Positions 24,541 through 33,376 are shown, counted from the first letter of the stretch. The stretch is DNA of 64,000 bases from Kingella oralis (GCF_014054985.1 NZ_CP059569.1:2294001-2358000), one strand, 5' to 3'. The notes: generated from the sequence alone by a model not told the origin. A program made the numbers and translations.

Positions 24541-25484
24541 TGAAACGCCAAATCACCCCCCTAATCCTATCCGCCACACTCGGCATCGCTTTTCAGGCTG
24601 CCTATGCCGACACCATCAAGCCACTGAACCGCATTGCGATGGAAGTCAATTCCAGCGTGATTACCTACCGCGATATTGAGCGCACCGTGCGCGAGCTCAA
24701 ATCGCGCAACGCAGGGCAAAATATCCCCGAAGAGCAATTTGTTCAGGCTGCCAAGCAACGCCTATTGGAACGCGCCCTCATCGCCGATGCCGCCCGCCAA
24801 CAGCAGCTTAAAGCCACGCCCAGCGGCATTGATGAAGAGCTCAAACGCCGCGCCGCAGCGGAAAACACCAGCGTAGAAAATCTATACAAAAAAGCCCAAG
24901 CCAACGGCTACACCCGCGAAGCCTACCGCCTAGAAGTCGCCAAAGACGTGCTGGCGGATTACTTGTTAAGCGATTTGAACAACAATGTAAACATCAGCGA
25001 TGCCCAAATCAACGAAGCCCTCAAAAGCGGCGCAGCCCTGCCGCAAGGCACGCCCTATCCCGTGTACACCATCCGCCGCATCATCTTGCAAGCGGGCAAC
25101 CAAGCCAACATGAGCGCGGTGGAAAAACGGATGCAACAAATCGCCCAAGCCATCCAACAAGGCAGCGATTTTGCCACCATCGCCAAACGTTACTCGCAAG
25201 AAGCCGAAGCGGTGAACGGCGGTTTGCACGAAGTGAGCGACGATATGCTGCCTGAAAATGTGGAAAAACTGATTCACCAAATGCAGCCCAATCAAATCAC
25301 CGCGCCGCAGCGCGTGGGCACAAGCTGGCAGATTATCCAACTGGTATCCAGCCGCACCGAAAACGACCCTGCCAAAATGCAACGCGAAGCCGTGCGCCGC
25401 CAGCTGGTGCAACAAGCGCGCCAAGCCAACCAAGCGCAATTTGTGCAACAGCTACAACAAAACGCCGTAGTGCGCGAGTATTAA
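24537..25484 (+). CDS. surA: Periplasmic chaperone / peptidyl-prolyl isomerase SurA
   Basis: Escorts unfolded outer-membrane proteins, including LptD, through the periplasm. 315 residues: signal peptide ending A-Y-A (partly encoded by a DUS, F-Q-A-A-Y-A), SurA N-domain beginning I-A-M-E-V-N-S-S-V-I-T, one parvulin domain (about residues 165-275; I-L-Q-A...F-A-T-I-A-K-R-Y-S-Q and G-G-L-H-E-V) and a C-terminal helix. One parvulin domain instead of the two in E. coli. The ATGA overlap with lptD and the GAGG upstream indicate coupling with its main client gene. Confidence 0.92.
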   Translation: MMKRQITPLILSATLGIAFQAAYADTIKPLNRIAMEVNSSVITYRDIERTVRELKSRNAGQNIPEEQFVQAAKQRLLERALIADAARQQQLKATPSGIDEELKRRAAAENTSVENLYKKAQANGYTREAYRLEVAKDVLADYLLSDLNNNVNISDAQINEALKSGAALPQGTPYPVYTIRRIILQAGNQANMSAVEKRMQQIAQAIQQGSDFATIAKRYSQEAEAVNGGLHEVSDDMLPENVEKLIHQMQPNQITAPQRVGTSWQIIQLVSSRTENDPAKMQREAVRRQLVQQARQANQAQFVQQLQQNAVVREY

Positions 25485-25854
25485 GTTTATAGAGAGGCAG
25501 CCTGAAAACATGAAATAGCGTTTTCAGGCTGCCTAAAATATATTTGAACGAGTAAACAGACGCGCAGCAACCTAAGGCAGCCTGAAAAATAAGAAATGCC
25601 GTCATTCCCGCGTAGGCGGGAATCTTGTTTGATATTCAGAAATAATTGTAAAAACAAAATGTTGTTTAAGATTAACCAAGATTCCCGCCTACGCGGGAAT
25701 AACGGGCGTTACTATTTCTATTTTGATTTTAGGTTTTGCAAAAGTTTCAGGCTGCCTGATTATCCATCCCTCAAAGGCAGCCTGAAAATAGCCCGCAGCC
25801 CAACCCCATTTTCAGGCTGCCTCCCTTTCCCTCTCCACCCCACAAGGACAAAAC
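25485..25854. other. Gene-free stretch before purD with DUS pairs and dRS3-like repeats
   Basis: 370 bases. Contents in order: a DUS inverted pair (25494-25534), a single DUS, the dRS3-like pair (25604-25700), and two more DUS inverted pairs (about 25748-25790 and 25781-25822). No coding potential seen. Confidence 0.7.
25604..25700. repeat. dRS3-like repeats flanking a 55-base spacer
   Basis: ATTCCCGCGTAGGCGGGAAT at 25604-25623 and ATTCCCGCCTACGCGGGAAT at 25681-25700 fit the neisserial dRS3 form ATTCCC-N8-GGGAAT and are inverted copies of each other. In Neisseria such units flank repeat-sequence blocks in intergenic mosaic elements and serve as phage integration targets. The AT-rich spacer has no ORF. 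Confidence 0.7.
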
Positions 25855-27126
25855 ATGAAACTGCTCATCATCGGCAACGGCGGGCGCGAACACGCCCTCG
25901 CATGGAAACTCGCCCAATCGCCCAAAGTCGCCACCGTTTACGTTGCCACGGGCAACGCAGGCACAGCCGCCGAGCCTAAGCTGCGCAATCTTGCGCTCAC
26001 CGCCCATGCCGATTTGATTGCCTTTTGCCAACGCGAAAACATTGCCTTTACCGTAGTCGGCCCCGAAGCCCCGCTTGCCGCAGGCATTGTGGACGATTTT
26101 CGCGCCGCAGGGCTGCCGATTTTCGGGCCCACCCGCGCCGCCGCCCAGCTGGAAAGTTCCAAAGATTTTGCCAAAGCCTTTATGCTGCGCCACGGCATCC
26201 CCACCGCGCAGTATCAAACCTTTGAACACGCCCCCGCCGCGCACGATTATGTGAACCAAAAAGGCGCGCCCATCGTCATCAAAGCCGACGGGCTGGCGGC
26301 GGGCAAAGGCGTCATCGTTGCCATGACGCTGGACGAAGCCCACGCCGCCATCGACGATATGCTGCTGGGCAACAAAATGGGCAACGCAGGCGCGCGCGTG
26401 GTGATTGAAGACTTTTTGCAGGGTGAAGAAGCCAGCTTTATCGTGATGTCCGATGGCGACAACGTGCTGTCGATGGCCACCAGCCAAGACCACAAACGCC
26501 TGCTGGACGGCGACAAAGGCCCGAACACAGGCGGCATGGGCGCATACAGCCCCGCGCCTGTGGTGAGCGAAGCCGTATATCAGCGCGTGATGGACGAAAT
26601 CATTTTGCCCACCATACGCGGTATGAAAGCAGACGGCATTGAATTTACAGGATTTTTATACGCGGGCTTGATGATAGACGCGGCGGGCGCACCGCGCACG
26701 ATTGAGTTTAACTGCCGCTTTGGCGACCCCGAAACGCAGCCGATTATGAGCCGCTTGGACAGCGATTTGGTGGATTTGGTTGAAGCCGCGTTAAACCGAA
26801 AATTAGACAGCGCAAGCGCGCAATGGAAGCCGCAAACCGCCGTGGGCGTGGTGCTTGCCGCGCAAAACTATCCCGACACGCCGAGAAAAGGCGATGTCAT
26901 CCACGGCATAGACGCGGCGAACGCAATCGGCAAAGTGTTCCATGCGGGCACGGCGGTGAACGAGCGCGGCGAAGTGGTTACCAACGGCGGGCGCGTGCTG
27001 TGCGTGGTGGGCTTGGGCGACGATGTTGCCGCCGCCAAACAGCGGGCGTATCGGGCGTTGGCAGAGGTTCGGTTTGACGGGATGCAGTATCGGACGGATA
27101 TTGCGGATAAGGCGATGGGGCGGTGA
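25855..27126 (+). CDS. purD: Phosphoribosylamine-glycine ligase
   Basis: Second step of de novo purine synthesis: ATP-dependent joining of glycine to phosphoribosylamine. 423 residues with the four GARS domains: N-domain starting K-L-L-I-I-G-N-G-G-R-E-H-A-L-A-W-K, ATP-grasp with V-I-K-A-D-G-L-A-A-G-K-G-V near residue 142, H-K-R-L-L-D-G-D-K-G-P-N-T-G-G-M-G-A-Y and E-F-N-C-R-F-G-D-P-E-T-Q. No DUS inside the gene. Start preceded by AAGGACAAAAC. Confidence 0.97.
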   Translation: MKLLIIGNGGREHALAWKLAQSPKVATVYVATGNAGTAAEPKLRNLALTAHADLIAFCQRENIAFTVVGPEAPLAAGIVDDFRAAGLPIFGPTRAAAQLESSKDFAKAFMLRHGIPTAQYQTFEHAPAAHDYVNQKGAPIVIKADGLAAGKGVIVAMTLDEAHAAIDDMLLGNKMGNAGARVVIEDFLQGEEASFIVMSDGDNVLSMATSQDHKRLLDGDKGPNTGGMGAYSPAPVVSEAVYQRVMDEIILPTIRGMKADGIEFTGFLYAGLMIDAAGAPRTIEFNCRFGDPETQPIMSRLDSDLVDLVEAALNRKLDSASAQWKPQTAVGVVLAAQNYPDTPRKGDVIHGIDAANAIGKVFHAGTAVNERGEVVTNGGRVLCVVGLGDDVAAAKQRAYRALAEVRFDGMQYRTDIADKAMGR

Positions 27127-27139
27127 GGGGGGTGATGGC

Positions 27140-27185
27140 GTTTCAGGCTGCCTTGGTTGTTTGGCATGATGAGGCAGCCTGAAAA
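27140..27185 (+). terminator. Inverted DUS pair after purD
   Basis: TTTCAGGCTGCC and GGCAGCCTGAAAAA, 22 bases apart, 13 bases after the stop codon. Confidence 0.45.
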
Positions 27186-27254
27186 AGCGTAAACAACGCG
27201 ACAATTGCCAACACATCATGCCCAACAAGGCGCAGCACAGGTATCGGAGAAGCA

Positions 27255-27967
27255 CATGAAATCGCTTTGGACTGAAACACTACGCTTAATATATTCGGCA
27301 CACCATTAGCCCTGACGGGCGCGATACCTTTGAATCCACGCCCCAACTTGCAAAAGCCTTGCAGCGTGTTGCCAGCCGCCCGTCTGGCGACACGCTGCTG
27401 GATTTGGGCTGCGGTTGGGGCGCTTCGCTGAAACCGTTTGCCAACCATTTTGCGCATATTATCGGCGTGGATTGCAATGCTGAAAATCTGCGGGCAGCAC
27501 GGCAAAAATATCAGGAAATGCCGCATATTTCGTTTATGCAGGGCAATCTGTTGCAGCTGCCATTGCCGCCCGGCTCGGTGGATTTACTGGTTTCTTCGCT
27601 GATGTTGCATCAGGTATCAGATGAAAATCAGCTTGCCCTTTTTCAGAAAATCCATTCTTTGCTGAAAGATGATGGCGAAATGGTGTTTGCCGATGAGCTG
27701 ATTCTGTTTGACCCCGAAGCAGAACCCGAACGCTTTAACCGCGTTTACCGCTATTTGCTGGCAAACACCACGCCCAAAGACGTTTACGAACAGCAAATCA
27801 AACCCTATCTGGCAGATGGCTATGTTTACACTTGGCAGGACATGAAAGCCAACACGCCGCCCGAATTTTGGTTTCATACGCTGCCTCATCTTCAAACCAA
27901 GCTCCATGCTGCTAATCTTGTGTTACGCGAAGTGAAGGAATTAACGCCTTTTTTTCGGGCTGTTTAG
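27255..27967 (+). pseudogene. Class I SAM-dependent methyltransferase with a frameshift near the 5' end
   Basis: The main frame (usable from TTG 27359, 202 residues) has motif I L-L-D-L-G-C-G-W-G, G-V-D (end of strand 2), and V-D-L-L-V-S-S-L-M-L-H-Q (motif IV region). A plausible start, ATG 27255 with GGAGAAGCAC before it, encodes M-K-S-L-W-T-E-T-L-R and then leaves frame; the methyltransferase frame can be read back to Y-I-R-H-T-I-S-P-D-G-R-D-T-F-E-S-T-P, stopping at a TAA at 27287. A one-base loss in TTAATATATT at 27286-27295 would explain both. The substrate is unknown. Either a decayed gene or a sequence error; an alternative is translation from the TTG without the N-terminal helix. Confidence 0.7.
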
Positions 27968-28013
27968 AGTAACCAAGCAGGCGTAGGCTATTGCCGTGCA
28001 AAACATAATAAAG

Positions 28014-28042
28014 CAGCCTGAAAATCCATTCAGGCTGCTTGG
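28014..28042. terminator. Inverted half-DUS hairpin
   Basis: CAGCCTGAAAATCCATTCAGGCTG: a compact hairpin between the methyltransferase and the converging small gene. Confidence 0.45.
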
Positions 28043-28056
28043 CTTTTATTCTCTTA

Positions 28057-28296
28057 TTAACGCTGCGGCGCAACAGGCGCGGAAGCGGGTTGCGCTTTTT
28101 GTTTGGCCGCTTCTTTTTCCTTGCGCTGCTGTTCGCGGATAAGGGCGCGGCTTTCGCGCGTGCGTTTGGCTTTGGCGAGCGCGCCGTCGATGCGTTCAAT
28201 CAGCGGCTTTTTCAGATGGTTTTTCGCTTGGGCAAGCGGCGCGCCTGTCAGCAAGCCGAATGCGGCAACAAGGGCGATAAAGGATTGGCGTTGCAT
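28057..28296 (-). CDS. Small exported basic protein, unknown function
   Basis: 79 residues. A signal peptide (hydrophobic residues 7-20, cut after A-Q-A) is followed by a Lys/Arg/Glu/Gln-rich helical segment that could form a coiled coil, and a Pro/Ala tail. Start preceded by GAAAGGAAACACC. No homology recognised. Confidence 0.55.
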   Translation of the reverse strand: MQRQSFIALVAAFGLLTGAPLAQAKNHLKKPLIERIDGALAKAKRTRESRALIREQQRKEKEAAKQKAQPASAPVAPQR

Positions 28297-28315
28297 GGTG
28301 TTTCCTTTCGTTTGC

Positions 28316-28353
28316 GGCAGCCTGCACAGCGTAGCGGAGTTGCGAAGCTAAAG
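28316..28353 (+). repeat. DUS-linked tail repeat
   Basis: GGCAGCCTGCACAGCGTAGC followed by GGAGTTGCGAAGCTAAA, upstream of and opposite to the preceding gene. Confidence 0.65.
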
Positions 28354-28390
28354 CGGGCTAGGGTTATTTTACTGCGTTTTGTCGTTTGAT

Positions 28391-28657
28391 TTAGTCGTTT
28401 GATTTAATGGTTTGGGGTTCATCAAGGGCAGCTAAAACCGCAAAGCCAAGCCACCAACACGGCGGCAGGATAAGCCCCCACCAATAGCTGTATTGGAACA
28501 TCAAATAAACGGGCAGCACGATTAAAAACAAACCCGTGCCGCCAAACAGCATAATGGGCAGCGCGGCAAGAACGGCGGCCAGCAAAGCGAAAAACAAAGC
28601 CAGCCCGAGTAGCGCAAGAATGCCGTAACCCACAACCGTCAGTATGAAATCCAGCAT
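28391..28657 (-). CDS. Small inner-membrane protein, unknown function
   Basis: 88 residues, almost entirely hydrophobic: three membrane segments (about residues 5-30, 34-52 and 58-78) and a polar C-terminus E-P-Q-T-I-K-S-N-D. Unrecognised. It is 17 bases after the next gene upstream on the same strand, so the two are likely co-transcribed. Confidence 0.55.
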   Translation of the reverse strand: MLDFILTVVGYGILALLGLALFFALLAAVLAALPIMLFGGTGLFLIVLPVYLMFQYSYWWGLILPPCWWLGFAVLAALDEPQTIKSND

Positions 28658-28674
28658 TTCAGGCTGCCTTTTGT

Positions 28675-28971
28675 TTACGATGCCAGCAGCACAATCACGC
28701 TATACACGCAAACAAACGCCGCCACCGCCATCATGCGTTTGAGCGCAGAAGGATTGGGCAGCGGCGCCAACCAACTGCCCGCCGCGCCCGCCAAGCCGCC
28801 CAGCGAGAATAGGGCGATGACGTAGTCAAACCAGCGTGCGGCAGCCTGAAAATCGGCGGCGCCAAATTGGGCGTTAAACGCGGCGTTGCCTTGCGTTTTG
28901 CAGTAAATGCCTGCGCCCAACGCGACAAGGCTCGCAACGATGGCAAAGGCAAAAGGGCGGGAGCGTTTCAT
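28675..28971 (-). CDS. Small inner-membrane protein, unknown function
   Basis: 98 residues with three predicted membrane helices. A DUS encodes D-F-Q-A-A-A-R-W near the middle. Not recognised. In tandem with the 88-residue membrane protein gene; between them lies a DUS overlapping the leader. Confidence 0.55.
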   Translation of the reverse strand: MKRSRPFAFAIVASLVALGAGIYCKTQGNAAFNAQFGAADFQAAARWFDYVIALFSLGGLAGAAGSWLAPLPNPSALKRMMAVAAFVCVYSVIVLLAS

Positions 28972-29048
28972 GGTTCAGCCCCTCTTTAATTTGTTTACAG
29001 GGTTAATCGAGGGATGGGATAACAGGTTTTCAGGCTGCCTCATGGCAT

Positions 29049-30194
29049 CTAACGACACTCCGCCAACACTGCACTCGCCGCCAATTCATCCGTGTTCAGT
29101 TTCAGCATTTCGTGCAAATGAACGAAGTCGGCTTCCAGCGCGGCGACTTTTTCAGGCTGCCGATACCAATCCAGCAGTGCGGCGGCAAGTTTTTCGGGCG
29201 TGGCATCCGCTTGCAACAGCTCGGGCACAACGGCTTTGTTTAACAGGATATTCGGCAGCCCCACGTGTGGCACTTGGATTTTGCGCTTCACCAGCCAATA
29301 AGTGAGCGCGGAAAGTTTGTAGCTGATGACCATCGGGCGTTTGCACAACGCCACTTCCAGCGTTGCCGTGCCGCTGGTAACCAGCACCGCATCCGCCGCC
29401 GCGCAAGCCAATTCGGTGCGGGCGGCTTGCAGGCGAATGGGCAGTTTTTCAAATTCAGGCTGCGCCAAAAAATGCTGCAACCGCGCGCGGGCAGCGGCGG
29501 TGGGGTAGGGCGAGATAAATTGCGCGTTGGGCAGCTCGCGCAAAACAAGCTGCGCCGCGCGAAAGTAAATCGGCGCCATCTGGTTGATTTCGTTCACTTG
29601 GCTGCCCGCCAGCAGCACAAACACGGGCGTGTCCGCCGCCAGTTTCAGGCGTTCGCGCGCGGCGGATTTGTCGGGCTGCATCGGCAGCGTTTGCGCCAGC
29701 GGATGCCCCACAAACAACGCTTTGCCGCCCGCTGCTTGGTATAACGGGGCTTCCATAGGGAACAGGCACAGCACTTGGTTCACCTGCCGCACAATCTTGT
29801 TCACACGCTCGCGCTTCCAAGCCCACACCGAGGGCGAAACATAATGTACGGTGGGGATGCCCGCCGCTTTAAGCTGCGCTGCCACGCCGAGATTGAAATC
29901 GGGCGCGTCAATGCCCACAAACACAGACGGGCGAATTTGCTTTAACCGCGCCACCAGTTCGCGGCGGATTTTGAGGATTTCAGGCAGCCGCTTGATGACT
30001 TCGGCATAGCCGCGCACGGCAAGGCGTTCTTGGTCAAACAGGCTTTGGCAGCCCGCTGCCGTCATGCGCGCGCCGCCGATGCCGACAAATTGGGCATCGG
30101 GGTGTTGTTTTTTGATGGCTTCGATGAGGTGTGCGCCGAGCAGGTCGCCCGAGGCTTCGCCTGCGGACAGGGCGATGATGAGTGGTTGGGACAT
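29049..30194 (-). CDS. lpxB: Lipid-A-disaccharide synthase
   Basis: Joins UDP-diacylglucosamine and lipid X to form the lipid A disaccharide at the inner membrane. 381 residues. It has the N-terminal S-A-G-E-A-S-G-D-L-L-G-A-H-L, V-F-V-G-I-D-A-P-D-F-N-L, Y-V-S-P-S-V-W-A-W and T-S-G-T-A-T-L-E. A DUS near the 3' end encodes R-Q-P-E-K. With lptD, lspA and surA it shows a normal LPS-containing envelope. Confidence 0.96.
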   Translation of the reverse strand: MSQPLIIALSAGEASGDLLGAHLIEAIKKQHPDAQFVGIGGARMTAAGCQSLFDQERLAVRGYAEVIKRLPEILKIRRELVARLKQIRPSVFVGIDAPDFNLGVAAQLKAAGIPTVHYVSPSVWAWKRERVNKIVRQVNQVLCLFPMEAPLYQAAGGKALFVGHPLAQTLPMQPDKSAARERLKLAADTPVFVLLAGSQVNEINQMAPIYFRAAQLVLRELPNAQFISPYPTAAARARLQHFLAQPEFEKLPIRLQAARTELACAAADAVLVTSGTATLEVALCKRPMVISYKLSALTYWLVKRKIQVPHVGLPNILLNKAVVPELLQADATPEKLAAALLDWYRQPEKVAALEADFVHLHEMLKLNTDELAASAVLAECR

Positions 30195-30246
30195 AATGGT
30201 TTTTGAATAAGCAAGAATGGGGCTATTTTAAAGGAAATCGGGCAGA

Positions 30247-30289
30247 GGCAGCCTGAAAATGTGGGCGGAGCGGGTTTTCAGGCTGCCTT
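30247..30289 (-). terminator. Inverted DUS pair
   Basis: GAGGCAGCCTGAAAATG and TTTTCAGGCTGCC, 14-base loop, between lpxB's leader and the palindromic element. Confidence 0.4.
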
Positions 30290-30296
30290 GGTTTGG

Positions 30297-30396
30297 GGGG
30301 CTGTTGGCAACCAATATTTTGACGGCTTTTGCGCCCTGAAACGGCATCGGCCATTTTATGACGCAAAAGCCGCCGCAAGCATTGGTTAACAGCCCC
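30297..30396. mobile_element. ~100 bp palindromic element abutting a gene end
   Basis: The left arm GGGGCTGTTGGCAACCAAT and onward matches the complement of the right arm (…ATTGGTTAACAGCCCC) over about 35 bases with a 3-base gap; both arms share GGCTTTTGCG. No ORF. Its right end meets the stop codon of the frameshifted gene on the minus strand. Confidence 0.6.
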
Positions 30397-30825
30397 TAGA
30401 AAATCTGTTGCCTTTGGCGGGTGAGCGTGAAGCCGTGTCCGTCGGCGTTTTGGCAGGTGATGCCGTGCGGCAGGCTGGGTGCAGCGCCAGTTTTTTCTGC
30501 GCCAGGTTTCGCCGTTTGCCAGCGATGCTGCGCCGAGGTGGCGGAGTCGGTCGTTTACGCAAAAGGCGCGGGCTTCGCCTTGGTCGTCTATTGCAAAGCG
30601 GTAGTGCCAATCGCCGTTGCCGCAGGCTTCGGGGCGCGCGGTATGCGGTTGAATGTTGTTTTCGCTCCGGTGGATTTCGCAGACCACGCCGCTGATGTAT
30701 TGCGGATAGCCGCCGCATCGGATATTGCCGTTGTCGCTGCCGAACCAGATGTCGGGGTGGACGATCAGGGCGTGTGCGGGGGCGAAGCTGAGCAAGAGTG
30801 CGGTGAGTGCGGCGGTGGGTTTCAT
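30396..30825 (-). pseudogene. Exported hypothetical protein with a frameshift
   Basis: From ATG 30825 (AAAGGCACCCCC upstream) the frame encodes a signal peptide cut after A-H-A and a domain with N-I-R-C-G-G-Y, V-V-C-E-I-H-R and A-C-G-N-G-D-W, up to N-W-R-C-T-Q. The frame then drifts into unlike Arg/His-rich sequence. Skipping one base at 30474 restores L-P-H-G-I-T-C-Q-N-A-D-G-H-G-F-T-L-T and a TAG at 30396-30398. The paired cysteines then come to an even number, supporting the repaired reading. Function unknown; likely a small disulfide-bonded periplasmic or secreted protein. Confidence 0.6.
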
Positions 30826-30986
30826 GGGGGTGCCTTTCGGTTGGCTGGGATTTTGCGGTTTTGGCTTCGCCGCTTCGCTGCGCAGGCTGCCTTGGGATGG
30901 TTTCAAGGCAGCCTTTGCGCGTGCATAAAAGGCAGCCTGAAACGGTATTCACTCCCCGTTTTCAGGCTGCCTTGCCTTCCCCGCCT

Positions 30987-32846
30987 TCAATCCGCCACGT
31001 TCACATATTTCAACGCCACAAACTGCTTCTCGCTGTCCACTTCGCTCACCGCCAGCTTGATTAGCGTTTTGGGCGCGATTTCCAGCGGGATGCCCGTGGC
31101 GCGCGCCACCAGCGGCAAGCCGTCGATGCGCACGAGGTCGTCTTTCAACACCGTGGCGTTGATTTCGCGCACGTTTTCCTGTTCCAGCCACACCAGCGAC
31201 CAATAGCTTTCCATGTTGTCTTGGAACTCGCGGTAGGCGGCGTAGGTGGTTTCAAACGCGGTTAGCTCGGTAAACAACGCGCTGTCGTTTTTGCCAAAAC
31301 GCGGCGGCGTGTTTTGCAGCAGTGTTTGCAGTTGCTTTTGGTTCACATAATCACAGGCGCGGCGCAAGGGCGAGGTAAACCAGCCGTAATGCTGCACGTT
31401 CATGCCGATGTGTGGCTCGGATTGGGTGCTCATGCGCACGCGCCCGCTGGGCTGCACGCGAAAAATGCCGCTGATGTCGTTATCGTGCAGCATTTGCGCC
31501 CATGTGGTGTTCGCCAAAATCATCATTTCGCTTACCAGCGTGTCAATCGGCGAACCGCGCTCGCGGCGGGTGATGCGCACCTTGCCTTGCGCGTCAAATT
31601 CAATGCCGTAGTCGTATTTTTTCGGCGCGGCGGGGTCTTCGTAGCGGTCGCGGCGTTTTTGCAATGTGTAAGCTAAATTCAGCAGGTAAATCAAATCGGC
31701 ATGATGCGGGAACTGCGGCTCGGCTGCGCTGCCGATGCCCGTTTCGCTGTTGAAATGCGGCTCGATGTCTTGAATGCGCAGGTTGGTTTCGATGAACACG
31801 CGCTCGATTTTGGTTTCGGGCGCGGACAGCTCGCCCTCGGCGGACACGTTGAAATACACGCTGAATGCGGGCCGCGCCGCGCCTGCGTCTAGGCTAAATG
31901 TGCTAATCCAGCTTTCAGGCAGCATGGTGATTTTGTGCGCGGGGTAGTATACGGTGGATTGGCGCTGGAACACGATGCGTTCCATTTCGCTGTCGGCTTC
32001 TATGGCGAGCGCGGGGGCGGCGATGTGGATACCGATGCGTTTGGCGCCGCCGCCCAAGTCTTGCACGGAAAGCGCGTCGTCCACTTCGCTGGTGTCTTGG
32101 TCGTCAATGGAAAAGGCGCGCACGTTTTCGGCAAGGGGTAAATTGTTTTCAGGCTGCCTTGGCTCAGCAACATGGGCAAAGCCGATTCCTTGCGGAAAGT
32201 TTTTGTATTCAAAGCGTTGCACTAAATAATCGGGCAAGGCTTGGATGGCACCGATGTGTTTGGCAAGCTCGTAGGCGGAAAGTTTGAGCGCATCGGCAGC
32301 TTTACAAAAGGCTTTGTAGGACAGCGCTTGCTTATCGGGCGCGTGCAGAATTTTGGGCAAATCGGCGGCGATGGCATCGGGCAGGCAGCCTGAAACCATG
32401 CTATCTGCCCATGCTTGCATTTGCGCTTCTTGCTCGGCCTTGCGCTGCATGGTGGCAAGGGCTTGCTGCAAAATATCGGCAGGCGCGGCGCGAAAATTGT
32501 TTTTGCCTTTTTTGTGAAAATACATCGGCGCGGCGTATAGCGCGATGATGGTGGCGGCAAGCTGGGTTTTGCTGGTTTGGCTGCCAAAATATTCGGCGGC
32601 GGCTTGTTCGGCGGAAAATTCGTCTTCGCCCACGGCTTCCCACAGCAGCGCGGTGTCTATTTCGGCGGCTTCGCTTTGCGCGGCGGATAAAAAGGCATCC
32701 ATGTCGCCATCAAATTCAATGAATGCGCTGGCGGCTTTGATTTTGACGCGCTTGCCGTGTTGCGTGTCGGCTTGGTAGGTGGCGTCGTTTTTTTGGACGA
32801 TGCTGGCAACTTTCAGGCTGCCGCCGTCTTCGTAGAAAATGTTCAT
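30987..32846 (-). CDS. RNB-domain exoribonuclease (RNase II/R-like)
   Basis: 3'-5' exoribonuclease of the RNB superfamily, 619 residues from ATG 32846. The RNB active site is seen in F-S-I-D-D-Q-D-T-S-E-V-D-D-A-L-S, with its clustered aspartates, near residue 240. The C-terminal part carries F-T-S-P-L-R-R-A-C-D-Y-V-N, the usual S/T-S-P-L-R-R-Y motif. Cold-shock and S1 domains are short or divergent, as in the compact RNase II-like proteins of Neisseria. The frame stays open upstream to 33767, but that would run through the tRNA gene, so it is rejected. DUS encode G-G-S-L-K near the N-terminus, S-G-C-L-P near residue 150 and R-Q-P-E-N-N near 225. Confidence 0.85.
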   Translation of the reverse strand: MNIFYEDGGSLKVASIVQKNDATYQADTQHGKRVKIKAASAFIEFDGDMDAFLSAAQSEAAEIDTALLWEAVGEDEFSAEQAAAEYFGSQTSKTQLAATIIALYAAPMYFHKKGKNNFRAAPADILQQALATMQRKAEQEAQMQAWADSMVSGCLPDAIAADLPKILHAPDKQALSYKAFCKAADALKLSAYELAKHIGAIQALPDYLVQRFEYKNFPQGIGFAHVAEPRQPENNLPLAENVRAFSIDDQDTSEVDDALSVQDLGGGAKRIGIHIAAPALAIEADSEMERIVFQRQSTVYYPAHKITMLPESWISTFSLDAGAARPAFSVYFNVSAEGELSAPETKIERVFIETNLRIQDIEPHFNSETGIGSAAEPQFPHHADLIYLLNLAYTLQKRRDRYEDPAAPKKYDYGIEFDAQGKVRITRRERGSPIDTLVSEMMILANTTWAQMLHDNDISGIFRVQPSGRVRMSTQSEPHIGMNVQHYGWFTSPLRRACDYVNQKQLQTLLQNTPPRFGKNDSALFTELTAFETTYAAYREFQDNMESYWSLVWLEQENVREINATVLKDDLVRIDGLPLVARATGIPLEIAPKTLIKLAVSEVDSEKQFVALKYVNVAD

Positions 32847-32945
32847 GGGCGTTTTAAAAGGCGTAGCTAAAAGGGGGCGATTATAGCCCAAAGGCAGCCT
32901 GAAAACCGATTGGGCAGATGATTTGGGCTGAATTGAGCAGATATG

Positions 32946-32976
32946 AAAAAACCCTGTTCGCTTAGAACAGGGTTTT
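32946..32976 (-). terminator. Terminator of tRNA-Leu
   Basis: AAAACCCTGTTC and GAACAGGGTTTT form a 12-base stem; on the minus strand it is followed by TTTT, eight bases after the tRNA 3' end. Confidence 0.85.
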
Positions 32977-32983
32977 GGGAATT

Positions 32984-33068
32984 TGGTGCCCAGGGTCGGA
33001 CTCGAACCGACACACCTTGCGGCGGGGGATTTTGAGTCCCCTGCGTCTACCAATTTCGCCACCTGGGC
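32984..33068 (-). tRNA. tRNA-Leu (anticodon CAA)
   Basis: On the minus strand the 85-base RNA starts GCCCAGGTGG and ends with an encoded CCA. The acceptor stem pairs GCCCAGG with CCTGGGC. The anticodon loop CTCAAAA places CAA at the anticodon. The T arm reads GTCGGTTCGAGTCCGAC, and the extended variable arm (class II) is as expected for tRNA-Leu. Confidence 0.93.
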
Positions 33069-33376
33069 AGGTGTTGAAGTGCGCCATTTTACGGATTTTG
33101 GCGGGGGTGTCAAATGGTATTTGGGTGTAGGTGGGTAGGGGGTTGTTTGGTATGGGGATTTTGTTTTAAGGGCTGTTTGTGCAAAATCTATTGCTACCAA
33201 TAGAGCGATGGTGGTTTGCTGACGTTTTACTAATCTGCACACTATCGTTTTATGTGGCTGGCGTTTAAGGCAGCCTGAAAATGGGTTACTGCTTTGTGGT
33301 TGGCTTTTGGGTGTGGTTTTAACCATGCGCTTCATGCCAGCGGGGCACTTCCTTTTCTTTGCTTCGCCAAAGAATG

